Source: Massospora cicadina (taxonomy: Eukaryota > Entomophthoromycota > Entomophthoromycetes > Entomophthorales > Entomophthoraceae). From it: a stretch of DNA of 64,000 bases. The notes below the pieces were generated by a model, which saw only the letters and a list, made by a program, of their open reading frames with translations, was not told where the DNA came from and searched no databases. The stretch is taken from NCBI GenBank assembly GCA_022478985.1, contig JAKSZP010013348.1, forward strand, positions 1 through 64,000, written 5' to 3'. The first letter of the stretch is position 1, and the number at the start of each line of letters is the position of its first letter. Shown piece by piece: positions 10,410 through 20,141 of the stretch. Made by a program: the position numbers and the translations under genes.

Positions 10410-12199
10410 GCAGTAATTATCTTTTTTTATATATGGCAACTCATTGCATATTGTTAGTCATATGAAATTCCAAATATCTACGCTTCAGGCTCAGTACTGT
10501 TTAAGTATTCTACCTTAGTCATGCAACTGCAAAAGCTGAGTTGGCATCATTATTGGAGCACTTTACTCCCATGGTGTCACCCAGCTAGAACTTCAGTTGC
10601 CCTTTTTCACTCTTTATAATTTTAGGGCCTTTGATATGTTAAACCTTTAATTCTATCACGTTTCTCATAGGAACTCATTATATAGTTTCAGAACAATGTT
10701 TACACTTTGGATTTCTGGGCCATATTTTGGATTCTGAGCACTTATTATAATACATCGTTCTCACTTTCATCTGCCAATCACTTAGAAAAATTACTCTAAG
10801 GCAAGTGTATAATTTAAAAAAAGATATTGTTTCTTTGTCTTGGTTATGTCAAGTTTTTCTTTTATTTAGTTCAACCGCTAAATTCTAGTACAGCTATTTA
10901 CGTTTTTAAAAGTGCTTAGATATCTCATTTTAGCTATAATTTAATGATTTATATGGCGTCTACCTATCTTAAAATAAAACGATTAGTTACAAGTTTTGAA
11001 TTTGTGCTATGGCATCATATTTCATGCGCACAGGTTGGTTTGCGCAGCAGGTAAAAGTATTATGTTTGATAACAGAAACTTCTAAAAAATTGAAACTCTT
11101 AATCTCAAAGATTGATTTTTACTATTGAAATTAAAAAATACACCCTAGTTCTCAGTACTGAAAGTGGATTAAAGGCTTGCATGTTAGTAGTATTGATCAT
11201 TAATAGGCTTCAATCCTTCTATTTAAACATGATTTTTTTCCAAAAGAAAATTATTTAAGTATATGCTTCAAAACCCAAAGTTCTCATTGGTACAAATAAT
11301 TGTTAAATTAGAAGCACTTGGGAATTTCAAATTAGTTGCATATTATTCAGAGGACAGGTAGACTAATGACTAAGTCTTGGTCATTCACAACTGATAATAA
11401 TCAGTCTTATTCAAAAATACCATAACAATTTTATGAGGATAGTAATAACAATATTAGCAATCATTTTTGCCAGCGCAGAAAAAAGGTATTTAATATTAAG
11501 TGATCTGATTTCGACGGCCACTGGGGCGAGGTAAATTTATATAAATTAGTGATTTGGAGCCTAACGCCAGTGGGATGATAAAAGATTCATCATAACTGTG
11601 ACAGTATCTAATTTAGCAATGTGCGCTCAACAAAATAATATTTTTTGGATACTAAGTAGCGCATCTTTCAGGGAAAGGAGTGATCAAAGAATTGATTTAT
11701 CTATTGGGATAGGTGTTTTTGAGAGATGATAATAGGAAACATCTAAATCTTAAAGCTGGCGAGGTTCAAAAAATTCTGATCAAAGCCTTTGGTCTTACAA
11801 TTATTTAAATATAAGAGAAATTATGTGGTAATTATAATGGTTTGGTAAACACAAAATTTCAACTTTCTCCCCACTTGACCAAATAAAAGAAAAAGGAATG
11901 TTTGGTTAACCTAATTAGTAAGAAAAGGTGAACATCAAGACGGCTCTTAACTGTGTTTTCTTTAGTATCTTAGCATGCATCCAATAGATGAGGTTACCCT
12001 TGATAAAATCTTTAAAATTAATGAATTGATAACCGTTTTCTTTGTAATCTCTAATAAGATTTAGTATGCTCTCCATTTCCTAGTCCATCCAAAATCAAAG
12101 CTATCATAATACCAAAAACACTTAAGGTAAATTTAGGTAAAGTCCATAAACACTTATAGCATTGCTTTTGTGCCTTAATTTTGATCTAACATGGTATAT
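10410..12199. other. AT-rich stretch without recognised genes
   Basis: No open frame of useful length and no retroelement motif was recognised on either strand. The 3' LTR of the minus-strand Gypsy-G would be expected somewhere here, left of 12200. I could not place its ends or find a second copy in the window. Confidence 0.5.
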
Positions 12200-12526
12200 T
12201 ATGTTTTACTTTAAGCTAGATTATTATCTGCATGAGTTTTTTTAAATACTTTTGAGCTCATGTTTCATCATGAAAACAAGAGTATAGTATAGGGGTTGTG
12301 TGGATTTCTTCTCATAACTGAAATGGAAATCTCCTCATAGACAAATAGAAAGTATATCATAAAAGATATGACGTAGGGCAATAGAAGGTTCAGAGTGGCT
12401 AATTGTCATGTTTAGTTTCCATAATATGTCAAAAAGAGTGCATTTTACCTTTTTCACACTGCTTTGGTATCGGGATGAAAGGCGTGGACAATACCCCTTG
12501 AGTACAATTATATCATTAAACTTAGG
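12200..12526 (-). pseudogene. Gypsy-G integrase, C-terminal half of core
   Basis: On the minus strand the sequence downstream of the ORF1-only insertion resumes integrase coding: FHPDTKAV, stop, KR, then ALFLTYYGN and NLLLPYVISF (about 12480-12350). This fits the HPxTxGxxER block and the following helix of Ty3/Gypsy integrases. It continues the integrase seen at 14463-14910, the two parts being separated only by the 12544-14445 insertion. The frame is broken by several stops. Confidence 0.6.
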
Positions 12527-12543
12527 AATATATGATATTTAAA
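12527..12543. repeat. Left TSD of ORF1-only element copy 1
   Basis: AATATATGATATTTAAA matches 14446-14462 at 15 of 17 positions, and integrase coding of Gypsy-G joins across the pair. Confidence 0.7.
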
Positions 12544-14445
12544 TTCTCTTTACGTTTGGCATAACTTTCTGTGCAAATTATATAGATAAAAAAGTAATCA
12601 ATCTCCCACCATAGTTTTGCTCCAATGTCCTTGGATTCCCCACCAGCTGCCCCAGTGTGAGGCAGCAGCAAAACCCCTCGCCATTTTCTTCCAACAGAAA
12701 TATGTGCTCAGACTGGCTTTCCCAGTCATAACAAACCCCTGGGATGATTTGTTCCTTCCAAGGATCTTGACGCCAACCTCACTTGCACCCAAGTGATGCC
12801 CCACTGCCCCTGGTGCTCCCCTGGAGCAACATGCATTATTTCCTTATGGTCAGCTATGGGAAACTTTTCCCCAACCACGACCAAGCCATTATTAAAATTG
12901 CTCAAGTGGTGATGCATCCCGCCAGTTTCATTGACTTCCACACCAATAAGGAGATTTTGATATCAGCTTCACATGCGAAGTTGATGCCACCACTGCAGCA
13001 ACTGTGGCCCTGGTTTTCCAGGGTAACCTCTCCCCAAAATTTGGACCAAGCTCCCAGTGGATCCCACTTTGGTAGCTCAGTTCGCTGGTTTGCCCACCCA
13101 TCTTCCACCTGAAATACTCCATCAGGAGCTGATGGAAGGTTTGGAAGCCTATGGCTCTAATCCATCTTGCAATTTGTGGTCCCAAATGGGGCCACACGCC
13201 TCGCTGGGCCTTAGGCATATGCCACAATTAGCCTCAACTCAAATAAAAATGCCCTATCTATTACCCTCACACCGCTATCCTCTCTGCCCCTGACCATCCG
13301 TTCTGGGCCTGCGTCTAGGGCAGACGTACAATATGTCCATCCTGTTTCAAGTTGGACCACTCAAAATGCAAGTGCCCATCCCTATCTGCTTCTGACGGTG
13401 CTAATTTCTTGTCCTCCAGCCTCCAATCTGCCACCCACCCCATGCCAGCTTTGTTATAGGTCAATCCTACCTCCCCCTCCCCCAAAGCCTGTAGCTGCAG
13501 CTGTGCCAACAGCCACCAATCAATCTCTCTCCTCGCTCCAATGCCACAAACTATCCATCCAAACAAGTACAAGATTGGACCCTAGTTTGATCCCATGTAT
13601 TCCCTAATGAACCAACCAAACCTCAGGAATATGCCGACTCCCCAATTCAAGCCAAAAAAATCCTTGGGATCAATTGGCTGAAATTTGTTAAGTCCAGGAA
13701 TATACTTGAGGACTGCAATATACAAATAGGGAGGTTTGTGAATATTGACCAAGATGATGAACTACCCCCTCGCTTATACACCCCCCAGAAAAATGCCAAA
13801 CCATTCTGCGGCAACCACTAGATGGCTGTTGAAGTAATGACTAATCCAGATTGTCACCTTCTCCATAAAGCTGCTGCCAAATCGATGGCGATGCTTGCAG
13901 GAGGAATCCCTCCTCGCAATATTCTCTCCAAAGCCAATAAGATAAAAAAATATGTTGATTGAAGCCCACAAAGTAGCCAACAACGCCATCTAGTATATGG
14001 CAGAGGTAGCTTAGAATCCCAAATCAAAGATTACATGAACCAATAACACCACGTTCAAAAAACTACTTGACACACGCATGAAAGCAGAACTATCTTTGAC
14101 AAATTACGTCAGAACTCTTATGTATAGTTGCTGTATTCCTACCGCCTTAATCATCAGAAATATATCTCCACCTTACGCTGATGCCCTAACGCCCCTGCTC
14201 TCCGCCGTAGTCTGTGCCCTGCTTTGGGATGAAGTAGATGCTAAAAATGGGCCCCTGATCCCCCTCCCCTTCTGCCATGATGGGATAAGCTGTTCCCGCT
14301 GTCCCACCTGGTAAGTTGAGTTTGCAGTATGTGTGTCATCCGCTCATTTTGGGCAGTTCATTCATTTTAATTTCTTGAGGATTTATTTTAGGTTTTGAGT
14401 TTTGGTAATGTCCGTCTCCTGGTCGGCTTACCTCAGTTAAATAAA
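12544..14445 (+). mobile_element. ORF1-only LINE derivative, copy 1
   Basis: A 1.9-kb plus-strand unit holding an ORF1-type coding region but no endonuclease or RT. It ends in a tail, GGTAATGTCCGTCTCC followed by TGGTCGGCTTACCTCAGTTA and AATAAAA, that matches the 3' end of LINE-3 (complement of about 25240-25295) and more weakly that of LINE-1. The unit is flanked by a 15/17 TSD and splits the Gypsy-G integrase. Tail, TSD and lack of RT show that it was moved by a LINE machinery in trans, or is an internally deleted LINE. Confidence 0.75.
12620..14310 (+). pseudogene. ORF1-type protein of copy 1 (CCHC plus unknown C-terminal domain)
   Basis: Decayed coding sequence in shifting frames. The N-terminal part (12780-13000) has NHDQAIIKIAQVVMHP and FIDFH, which recur in the other copies and resemble the RRM-like N-terminal domain of LINE ORF1 proteins. 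A middle block LVAQFAGLPTHLPPEILHQE lies at 13064-13123. A CCHC knuckle with a stop just before it, TICPSCFKLDHSKCKCPS, is at 13328-13381. The C-terminal domain (about 13640-14240) has MLAGGIPPRNILSK and AHKVANNAI, aligning with the ACINAAKTSLF region of copies 3 and 4. Not functional. Confidence 0.65.
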
Positions 14446-14462
14446 AATATATGACATTTAGA
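14446..14462. repeat. Right TSD of ORF1-only element copy 1
   Basis: AATATATGACATTTAGA directly follows the AATAAAA tail and pairs with 12527-12543. Confidence 0.7.
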
Positions 14463-14910
14463 AACTGGTCCTATTATTTGTTAAAAATCAGCAATCATCC
14501 ATGCTAGTATGTTATAGCTACATGATAAAATTAACATTTGTCATGGTTCTATAGTCCTTCATTATTTTAGCCTCCACCAATTAGGTGAAGTGGTCAATGA
14601 CTACAATGGTATAATTGAATTTACCATAATTATCAGGCAGTGGGCCTAGAACAGAAATAGAGTCAGTGTGTCAAGTTAATTTAGGTTTAGATAATTGATA
14701 GGGGGTGTCCTTCTGTATAGTGAGCTTCAGATTAATTTTTATTAGTTGATGGCTTAAAGGATTTTTAAAATTGTATTGTTCCCAATAGTCATGATGCTAC
14801 AGCTGCAAAGGCGCTAGCTTAAATCTCCACTGCCCTGTTAACTTGTGGGCCATAATGATCGGACCAATTTGCTCCTTTGGCCTTAATTTAGATGTTGAGG
14901 CTCATTAATG
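14463..14910 (-). pseudogene. Gypsy-G integrase, zinc-binding region and start of core
   Basis: The minus strand reads DSISVLGPLPDNYGKF, TIVVIDHFT, stop, LVEA (14655-14565), the opening of a Ty3/Gypsy integrase core with its first catalytic Asp. Upstream on the same strand, around 14900-14720, are remnants of the zinc-binding region (GPIIMAHK, then KLTIQKDTPYQ). Downstream the remnant of the second catalytic block leads into the TSD at 14462. The rest of the core lies beyond the inserted element, at 12200-12526. Stops are frequent. Confidence 0.7.
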
Positions 14911-15714
14911 ATTTAATAAAATGTTCCCACTTTTGATAACAGTATCCCTCTAGTTTTTTCAATGATATTTAAACATCCTCTGGTTCATTGTCATATTTTT
15001 AAATTAATTTTTATTAAATTATTTAACTTTTGGATCAGTCACTAAAAACATGGTAAGCAGCCAAGATAAACAGTTGGTACCTTTGTTTTTATGCTAGGGT
15101 GATACTAGCTTATATAAATCATAAGCTTGTGATTTCAAAATCTCTGTCTAGATGACTTTACTGCTTCTTCAGATTCTATACCCACTAAATTGAAGTGTTT
15201 TTGTTATTACTATAGAGTAAACCTTTTGAAAGTATTACTGTAATTGCTTATATATGTATTGTGGCCATACACTATTACTCTATCATCATATAATTTCATT
15301 CAAGTCATATAAAGTTCGGCTTAAGCAATTCTCAGGGCGCTCACACCCTCAAAGTCAGTTTGCAATAATACCAACTCTATAGTGTTGAAGGATATGTCCA
15401 TTTAAATAAAAAATGATTGTTAGAATTTGGGTACATGTTGATGGCGCTTTAGTATGGCAGATCCTCAGTTTGCTAAAGGCCAATTGCAGATAGCCATCCA
15501 CTTAAACTTTTATCATTCATGAATAGATAGAATATATGCTCATCATTTTACTAAATCAGAAAAGTTAATGGTAGTAGCCAATTATAATAAGGAACACCTA
15601 GGTATCTTTCTAAATACTTGGATGCATAATCCTTTTAGTGGCCTCTGTCAGACATTTGCCCTCCCATCTTCAGGATAAGAATGTTTTTGAGCAAAATTTG
15701 TTAAGAAGGGAAAA
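14911..15714. other. Degenerate stretch between Gypsy-G and LTR-C copy 2
   Basis: The left part may hold more of the minus-strand Gypsy-G pol, but no motif is clear. The last 120 bases read on the plus strand as a weak match to the integrase tail of Gypsy-A (a YLSKYL block near 15610), ending in AAGAAGGGAAAA, a possible polypurine tract at 15703-15714. I could not identify anything else. Confidence 0.35.
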
Positions 15715-16396
15715 TGTTGGACATCTATAAGTCCATGATATTGATAATTAAATTTAACTAATAGTACTGATTCTATCATCCAAAAGACTTTGGCCAATTT
15801 CTGTGGAACCCAGCAAGTCAGGTTAACAGTGTTACAAATACTAAATGGAAAATTAGCATGAAGTTGGCAGCCAAATTGCCTTGACCACGTGAGAGAACCC
15901 AGGGAGTCTATTTGCGGTTTATCCCCCTGCCACATCAAATTCCCTTTAAACACCTAAGTGGGACCATCCGCTTTTATAGGAGTGGTGGAGGTCCCCCAAG
16001 GTGATATAATTTTAGCTAAAGGGGATTGGCTGTAATTTATAAAATCATTACCCTAATTGGTATGTAATGTCAAAAATTAACTCCCCATTCATTGTTCAGC
16101 CAAAGTGAAGTAAGTTTTCTGAGCTTTAAAAGGCTGAGTTTTCATATTTCCTTATTCAGACTAAAACAAGCCATTACAAACTTACCATCCGATTCCATTA
16201 GACCCGCGAGAGAGTTTAATTTCTGACTGGTCAGATACTAAGAGGGTTCAATTTTCTTACCCCGCTATCACATTAATTAAAACTTAAAAAACATAGCTTT
16301 TTATTTATTAGTGTTTTAGCTTTATTTAATAATATTAGTTGTGGAATCCAGCGGCATATAGCACCAGCAAGAGAAACAAATAGCTGGATTCTTACA
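15715..16396 (+). repeat. LTR-C copy 2
   Basis: A 682-bp sequence from TGTTGGACATC to TTCTTACA, homologous to the 3' LTR of Gypsy-A (9688-10409). Shared blocks include GGTCCCCCAAGGTGA, AAAGGGGATTGGCT and TCCAGCGGCATATAGCACCA. A purine-rich run precedes it, so it probably is the 3' LTR of a mostly deleted relative of Gypsy-A. Confidence 0.65.
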
Positions 16397-17234
16397 GCCT
16401 CTATCTTTTCTTGATTTAACCCATAAATCATGTTAGTCAATGTAAAGCTCAGGTATCCAAGTTTCTCTTGAAAAGTTGAACATCCATGGCTTAATTTTAA
16501 GATAATCCTTGCAAGGTGGCGGAAGTCTTCCTTTAAGTGTTTCTCGTGCTTGTTAAAAAATTTCTCATAAACGTTTATAATATCAAAATAAATTAAAACA
16601 CATAAGAATTTGTAATCTTCTATTATATACTTTCCATGCCTGCTAAGAACATGGTGTTATACAATCCTTGCAGCTTCTGAGTGGTTTGGTAAAGGACATT
16701 GGCCATAACTATGGCGCACTTCTATTCACCTTTTGACAGCTCAATCTGCAAATAGTCAGAATTATGTCCATAAATGAAAATTATTTTGCATTATCCAATT
16801 AGTCCAGCGCATTGTCTATTAGTGCTTCTGAATAAAATCACATAGGTTATGTTGTTAGACTTTATATAAATTTGATCACCACGTAAATAGTTTTGTCCTT
16901 ATTTTAAACACTAGAGTGGCCAAGGATTCTTAAAGATCAATAACATCCCAATTGTCTAGGCTGGTTGAATGATTTATTAAAACTTCAATGGTCACCTTTG
17001 GCTGTCTATTAGGATGAAGGCAAAAGTACAAATGGCTTTCATAAAAAATATGGTGTAGCATGTCATAGACGCACCCCAGATCAATCTAGTCATTTTTAAA
17101 ACCATCATAATATTTCCTACCCTTTTTTAGTTTCAATCACTTAGTCTGTTGAAACTGATTTCAAGTTAATTACATAAAAACAACCTTTTTAAATGTGATG
17201 CTCCAAACATAAGTTGAAAATCTCAACACATGCT
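16397..17234. other. AT-rich stretch without recognised genes
   Basis: No useful open frame, terminal repeat or retroelement motif was recognised on either strand between LTR-C copy 2 and the second ORF1-only element. Confidence 0.45.
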
Positions 17235-17239
17235 GCCTC

Positions 17240-17629
17240 TTCAAATACCGGGCGTGCACCTCCTTCTAGTATTTTCTTGCCCTGCTAAAACGTGCCTTGG
17301 CTGGCTCTGCTATCCTACAAAATGTTTTCAGTCGCTTTTTCCCGCCTAAGGATGAAGCTTAACAAAATATCGCTCTCCCAGGAGGTTCTTTGCACCCACC
17401 CGGTGATCCCTTGGAGCAACCTGCACTTCAGCCTTCTGGTCAAATATTAAACCTCTTTTTTATAAACAAGCGCGGTCATCATTGAGTTGGCCCGGGTAAG
17501 TGTACAACCCACCATCTTTATTAATTTACACTTCAAGGGGTACTTTGAACTTGGCTTCTTCTGTGAAGCTTATGTCCTGGCAGCATATTGCTGCTATTAA
17601 TATTTAGAAACATCCTGATACACACCATT
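17240..17629 (+). pseudogene. ORF1-type protein of copy 2, N-terminal part
   Basis: The start of the ORF1-type coding region before the solo LTR. It aligns with copies 1 and 3 in nucleotides and in broken frames: a proline-rich start, a block ending in WSNLHF, a PNHDQA-like block (KQARSSLSWPG region, 17470-17500), then FKGYFELGFFCEAYVLAAYC (about 17532-17591). The last block corresponds to the FIDFH region of copy 1 and looks like an RRM-like or DUF4283-like fold. Stops are present. Confidence 0.5.
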
Positions 17630-18771
17630 TGTTTGATTTTTTCCCATATTCCCAGCCTGCTAGATTACCTGGTGTCACTAGGGAAAAATTTCATAAAGCG
17701 AAGTGAATCTGAAATTGGTTAGCTTGAATTTCAGAGGAATTACATTTGGGGGATTCTGGGATATTTGCTTGGTCATATCCTTAAGGGATCAATCTGGATG
17801 AATACCTAATATCTCGATGGGTGGAGTGGCTGACGAAATAGGGGCATCTGATAGTGATTAACTATCAAATGTACCAATTGGGATCAGTTGGGTTTCATCA
17901 CTGACTGATTGGAAATGAGTAGTGAGTTGCAAGGTGAGTGATGCCACCTGTGACTAGAAAATTGATTGTTTGGTGAAGTGACCTGTCATAATGGGTAATA
18001 AGTTTCATTACCTAAGCAGGTCGCTAGCCAATTATGGTTGGTTTGCTTAGATTAAGAGTAAAATGTTAGTGACACGTTTTATGACTCTTTCCATTTGAGC
18101 TCTTGAGAATGTCCACCAATAAATCTAAGCCAGGATGGGGAAGACCATCACTGCTGAGACGAGGAAGGGTGATTTAACAGCAACAGCTGCCATTTCATCT
18201 AAGAGGTGTCAACAAAGGGTTAGACAGCCAAATCCCCTTCTTTAAATTTCCTAGGGTTCACTATATTTAAAACACACATTCAAACGCATATAAACAGACA
18301 TTAGAACATTATTAGTTTTATTGTAGATTTGGTTATAGTTAGACTATCAGCATCCAGTGTGAAGTTCCATCTCAAGGATATTATTGCATAAGGCAGTAAT
18401 TGGTAGACTCTCAGAGAAGAGTAGAGATCTGAGTGGGGATCTAGAGACAAAGGGAACCACAACTCAGGGATAGGTGCCGACTGTGTGTTGTGCCAAAAAG
18501 AGACTTTCATCAGAAGATTTTGACAAATAGTGGGTGGACAGTAATACAGTGAACAAATCCCTATGAGTACGACTTATCAAGTATTTAATCAGAAGTACTG
18601 GCTGAAGTGTTGGGCCTGAAAGTAGTTCAAACGCAACTACAGATAATAGTCTTCATACTATTATCAGATAATATATTCTTTACAATTCAAGGTCACGAGG
18701 AAACTGAACCTATGCAATAAAAAGGTCACTGGTTTGACGACCAATAATCAACTCCTAAGTTAATTTTTGCA
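17630..18771 (+). repeat. Solo LTR-A in sense orientation
   Basis: The 1142-bp sequence runs from TGTTTGATTTTTTCCC to AGTTAATTTTTGCA. It is the reverse complement counterpart of the LTRs of Gypsy-D (38831-39954 and 44526-45649), with shared stretches such as GCGAAGTGAAT, CTAAGCAGGTCGCTAGCCAA and ACAGATAATAGTC. The flanks are CCATT at 17625-17629 and CCATC at 18772-18776, a 4-of-5 match to a 5-bp TSD. ORF1-type coding of copy 2 resumes on each side. No internal sequence is present, as after LTR-LTR recombination. Confidence 0.8.
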
Positions 18772-18776
18772 CCATC

Positions 18777-20040
18777 TAAATGTGGCTCCAAGATGAAGCC
18801 ACCCTTGTGTTTCATTTCACCAGATTGCTTATCGACATATTCCCTCCCCTAAATACCTTCACCTCAAACTTAAGAAGGGCTTGGCTTCTTAAGGCACCAA
18901 TCCCATGCTCATGTCTGTAGTTCCATATGAGGCGAATCATCGCACAGGGCTTCAAACTTTTGTGATGGTTTACCCCTTTCATTAAAACACCCTCCCCTTA
19001 ATTCCCACCTGGACGGTCATTTTCTCCACCCCAACCATCCTTTTTTGGTGCACATCAAGACCGGGTGCATCATCTGCCCCTTTTCTTTCAGGTGCGACCA
19101 CTTAAAATATAAGTGCTCTAACTTGCCATACTGAGCACTCTTCCCAAAATTCTGCTGCTCCTCCTCCTGCGGCTGCTATATAAATTAAGTGGGGATTGAT
19201 TCTCCCTTCCCCATTCTCTCCCACTACTTTCACAGCCTCATTATGACTGCTTCAGTTTATTTATGTTTGATCTTTCAAACTTTTCCTGGGCAGATTTTTG
19301 CTCAGGCTCTTGTTATTTTGCTGTTGTTGATTGTGCGTAACCAATTGGCTCCACTCCCACCTATGCTCACCAACCAAATCCGTTTCTGGCCCCGCATTGG
19401 CTGACTCCAACCAATTTAATTCTTTCTAAAGTTTTAAAGAGGACAGTACAGTTTATACAATAAGGCCCAATTGTGTTTAGCGATAATCACTTACATAACC
19501 CTTGATTTGACTTGACAATATCATTTCTGCCCCTGATGGGCGTTCCTGAACATAAAACAATACACCAGCTACCATTGCCATGGTGGTGGTCCCCACCAAC
19601 ACCCTTTTGCAGAGTGCCCTCCATATAGCCATGGAGCCACTTGGGAAGAGTACTACCATTCCAATTATCTGGCTGAGACATGATGAAGCCAAATTTGATA
19701 TTAAGATCTTAAGTTTGCTAAAGGTCACGCATGCATTGACATGGCAAAATCTTCCCTCTTCAATAAATTTACCCACAAATCTTCCAACGCCTTTTTTAAT
19801 TTATTTATGTTCCTGATCTTCTTGTTTCTGCTGAGCAGCAGCTGGCTCGTTATATTGGATAAATGCACACTAAGTGTGTCTTTGACAAAGACAGCATCTG
19901 CTTGCTTAACTTCAACTACACTCTGTGGACGCTCCAACCCCTATTTTGCTGCTTTGCCCGCTACTTGAAGCAACCAGCACCTGAAAAAGTTCTTTTACCT
20001 CTATTTTCTTCCGATTTATCTTTATATGATCACTGTCTAG
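18777..20040 (+). pseudogene. ORF1-type protein of copy 2, middle and C-terminal parts
   Basis: After the LTR the coding region continues with a degraded CCHC knuckle (about 19050-19125: GCIICPF, CDHLKYKCS) and a proline/alanine-rich linker. The C-terminal domain (19560-19960) has IAMEPLGKSTTIPI, MAKSSLFNKF and TLCGRSNPYFAALPA. These match AMESLVEDIPIPNF, AAKTSLFNPNYP and the CxRC...NAVCHGPPAK region of copy 4. Frames change several times. Function unknown; the position and knuckle suggest nucleic-acid binding. Confidence 0.55.
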
Positions 20041-20141
20041 GAATAATATGAGAACTTTTCATCTTGCTATAAAAGTAACATCAGAAAAGATTAATTTATG
20101 GGCACTCCAACACTTTGGTTATACCATATTAGTACTAAAAA

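Larger units (their letters stand above)
17235..20141 (+). mobile_element. ORF1-only LINE derivative, copy 2, split by a solo LTR
   Basis: Without the inserted solo LTR-A (17630-18771 plus its 5-bp duplication), about 1.76 kb remains. It contains the same ORF1-type protein as copies 1, 3 and 4. The 3' end, ATTAGTACTAAAAA near 20128-20141, matches the ACTAGTGCTAAAAA end of copy 3 (47571-47584) and the ACTAGTACTAAAAA end of copy 4 (minus strand, near 55630-55620). I could not find a convincing TSD, and the left end is placed only where similarity starts. Confidence 0.6.

Noticed and set aside
10410..12199. tRNA or other RNA genes in the AT-rich stretches
   Set aside because: I looked for T-arm-like GGTTCRA motifs with matching stems and found none I could support. 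A covariance-model scan was not possible.
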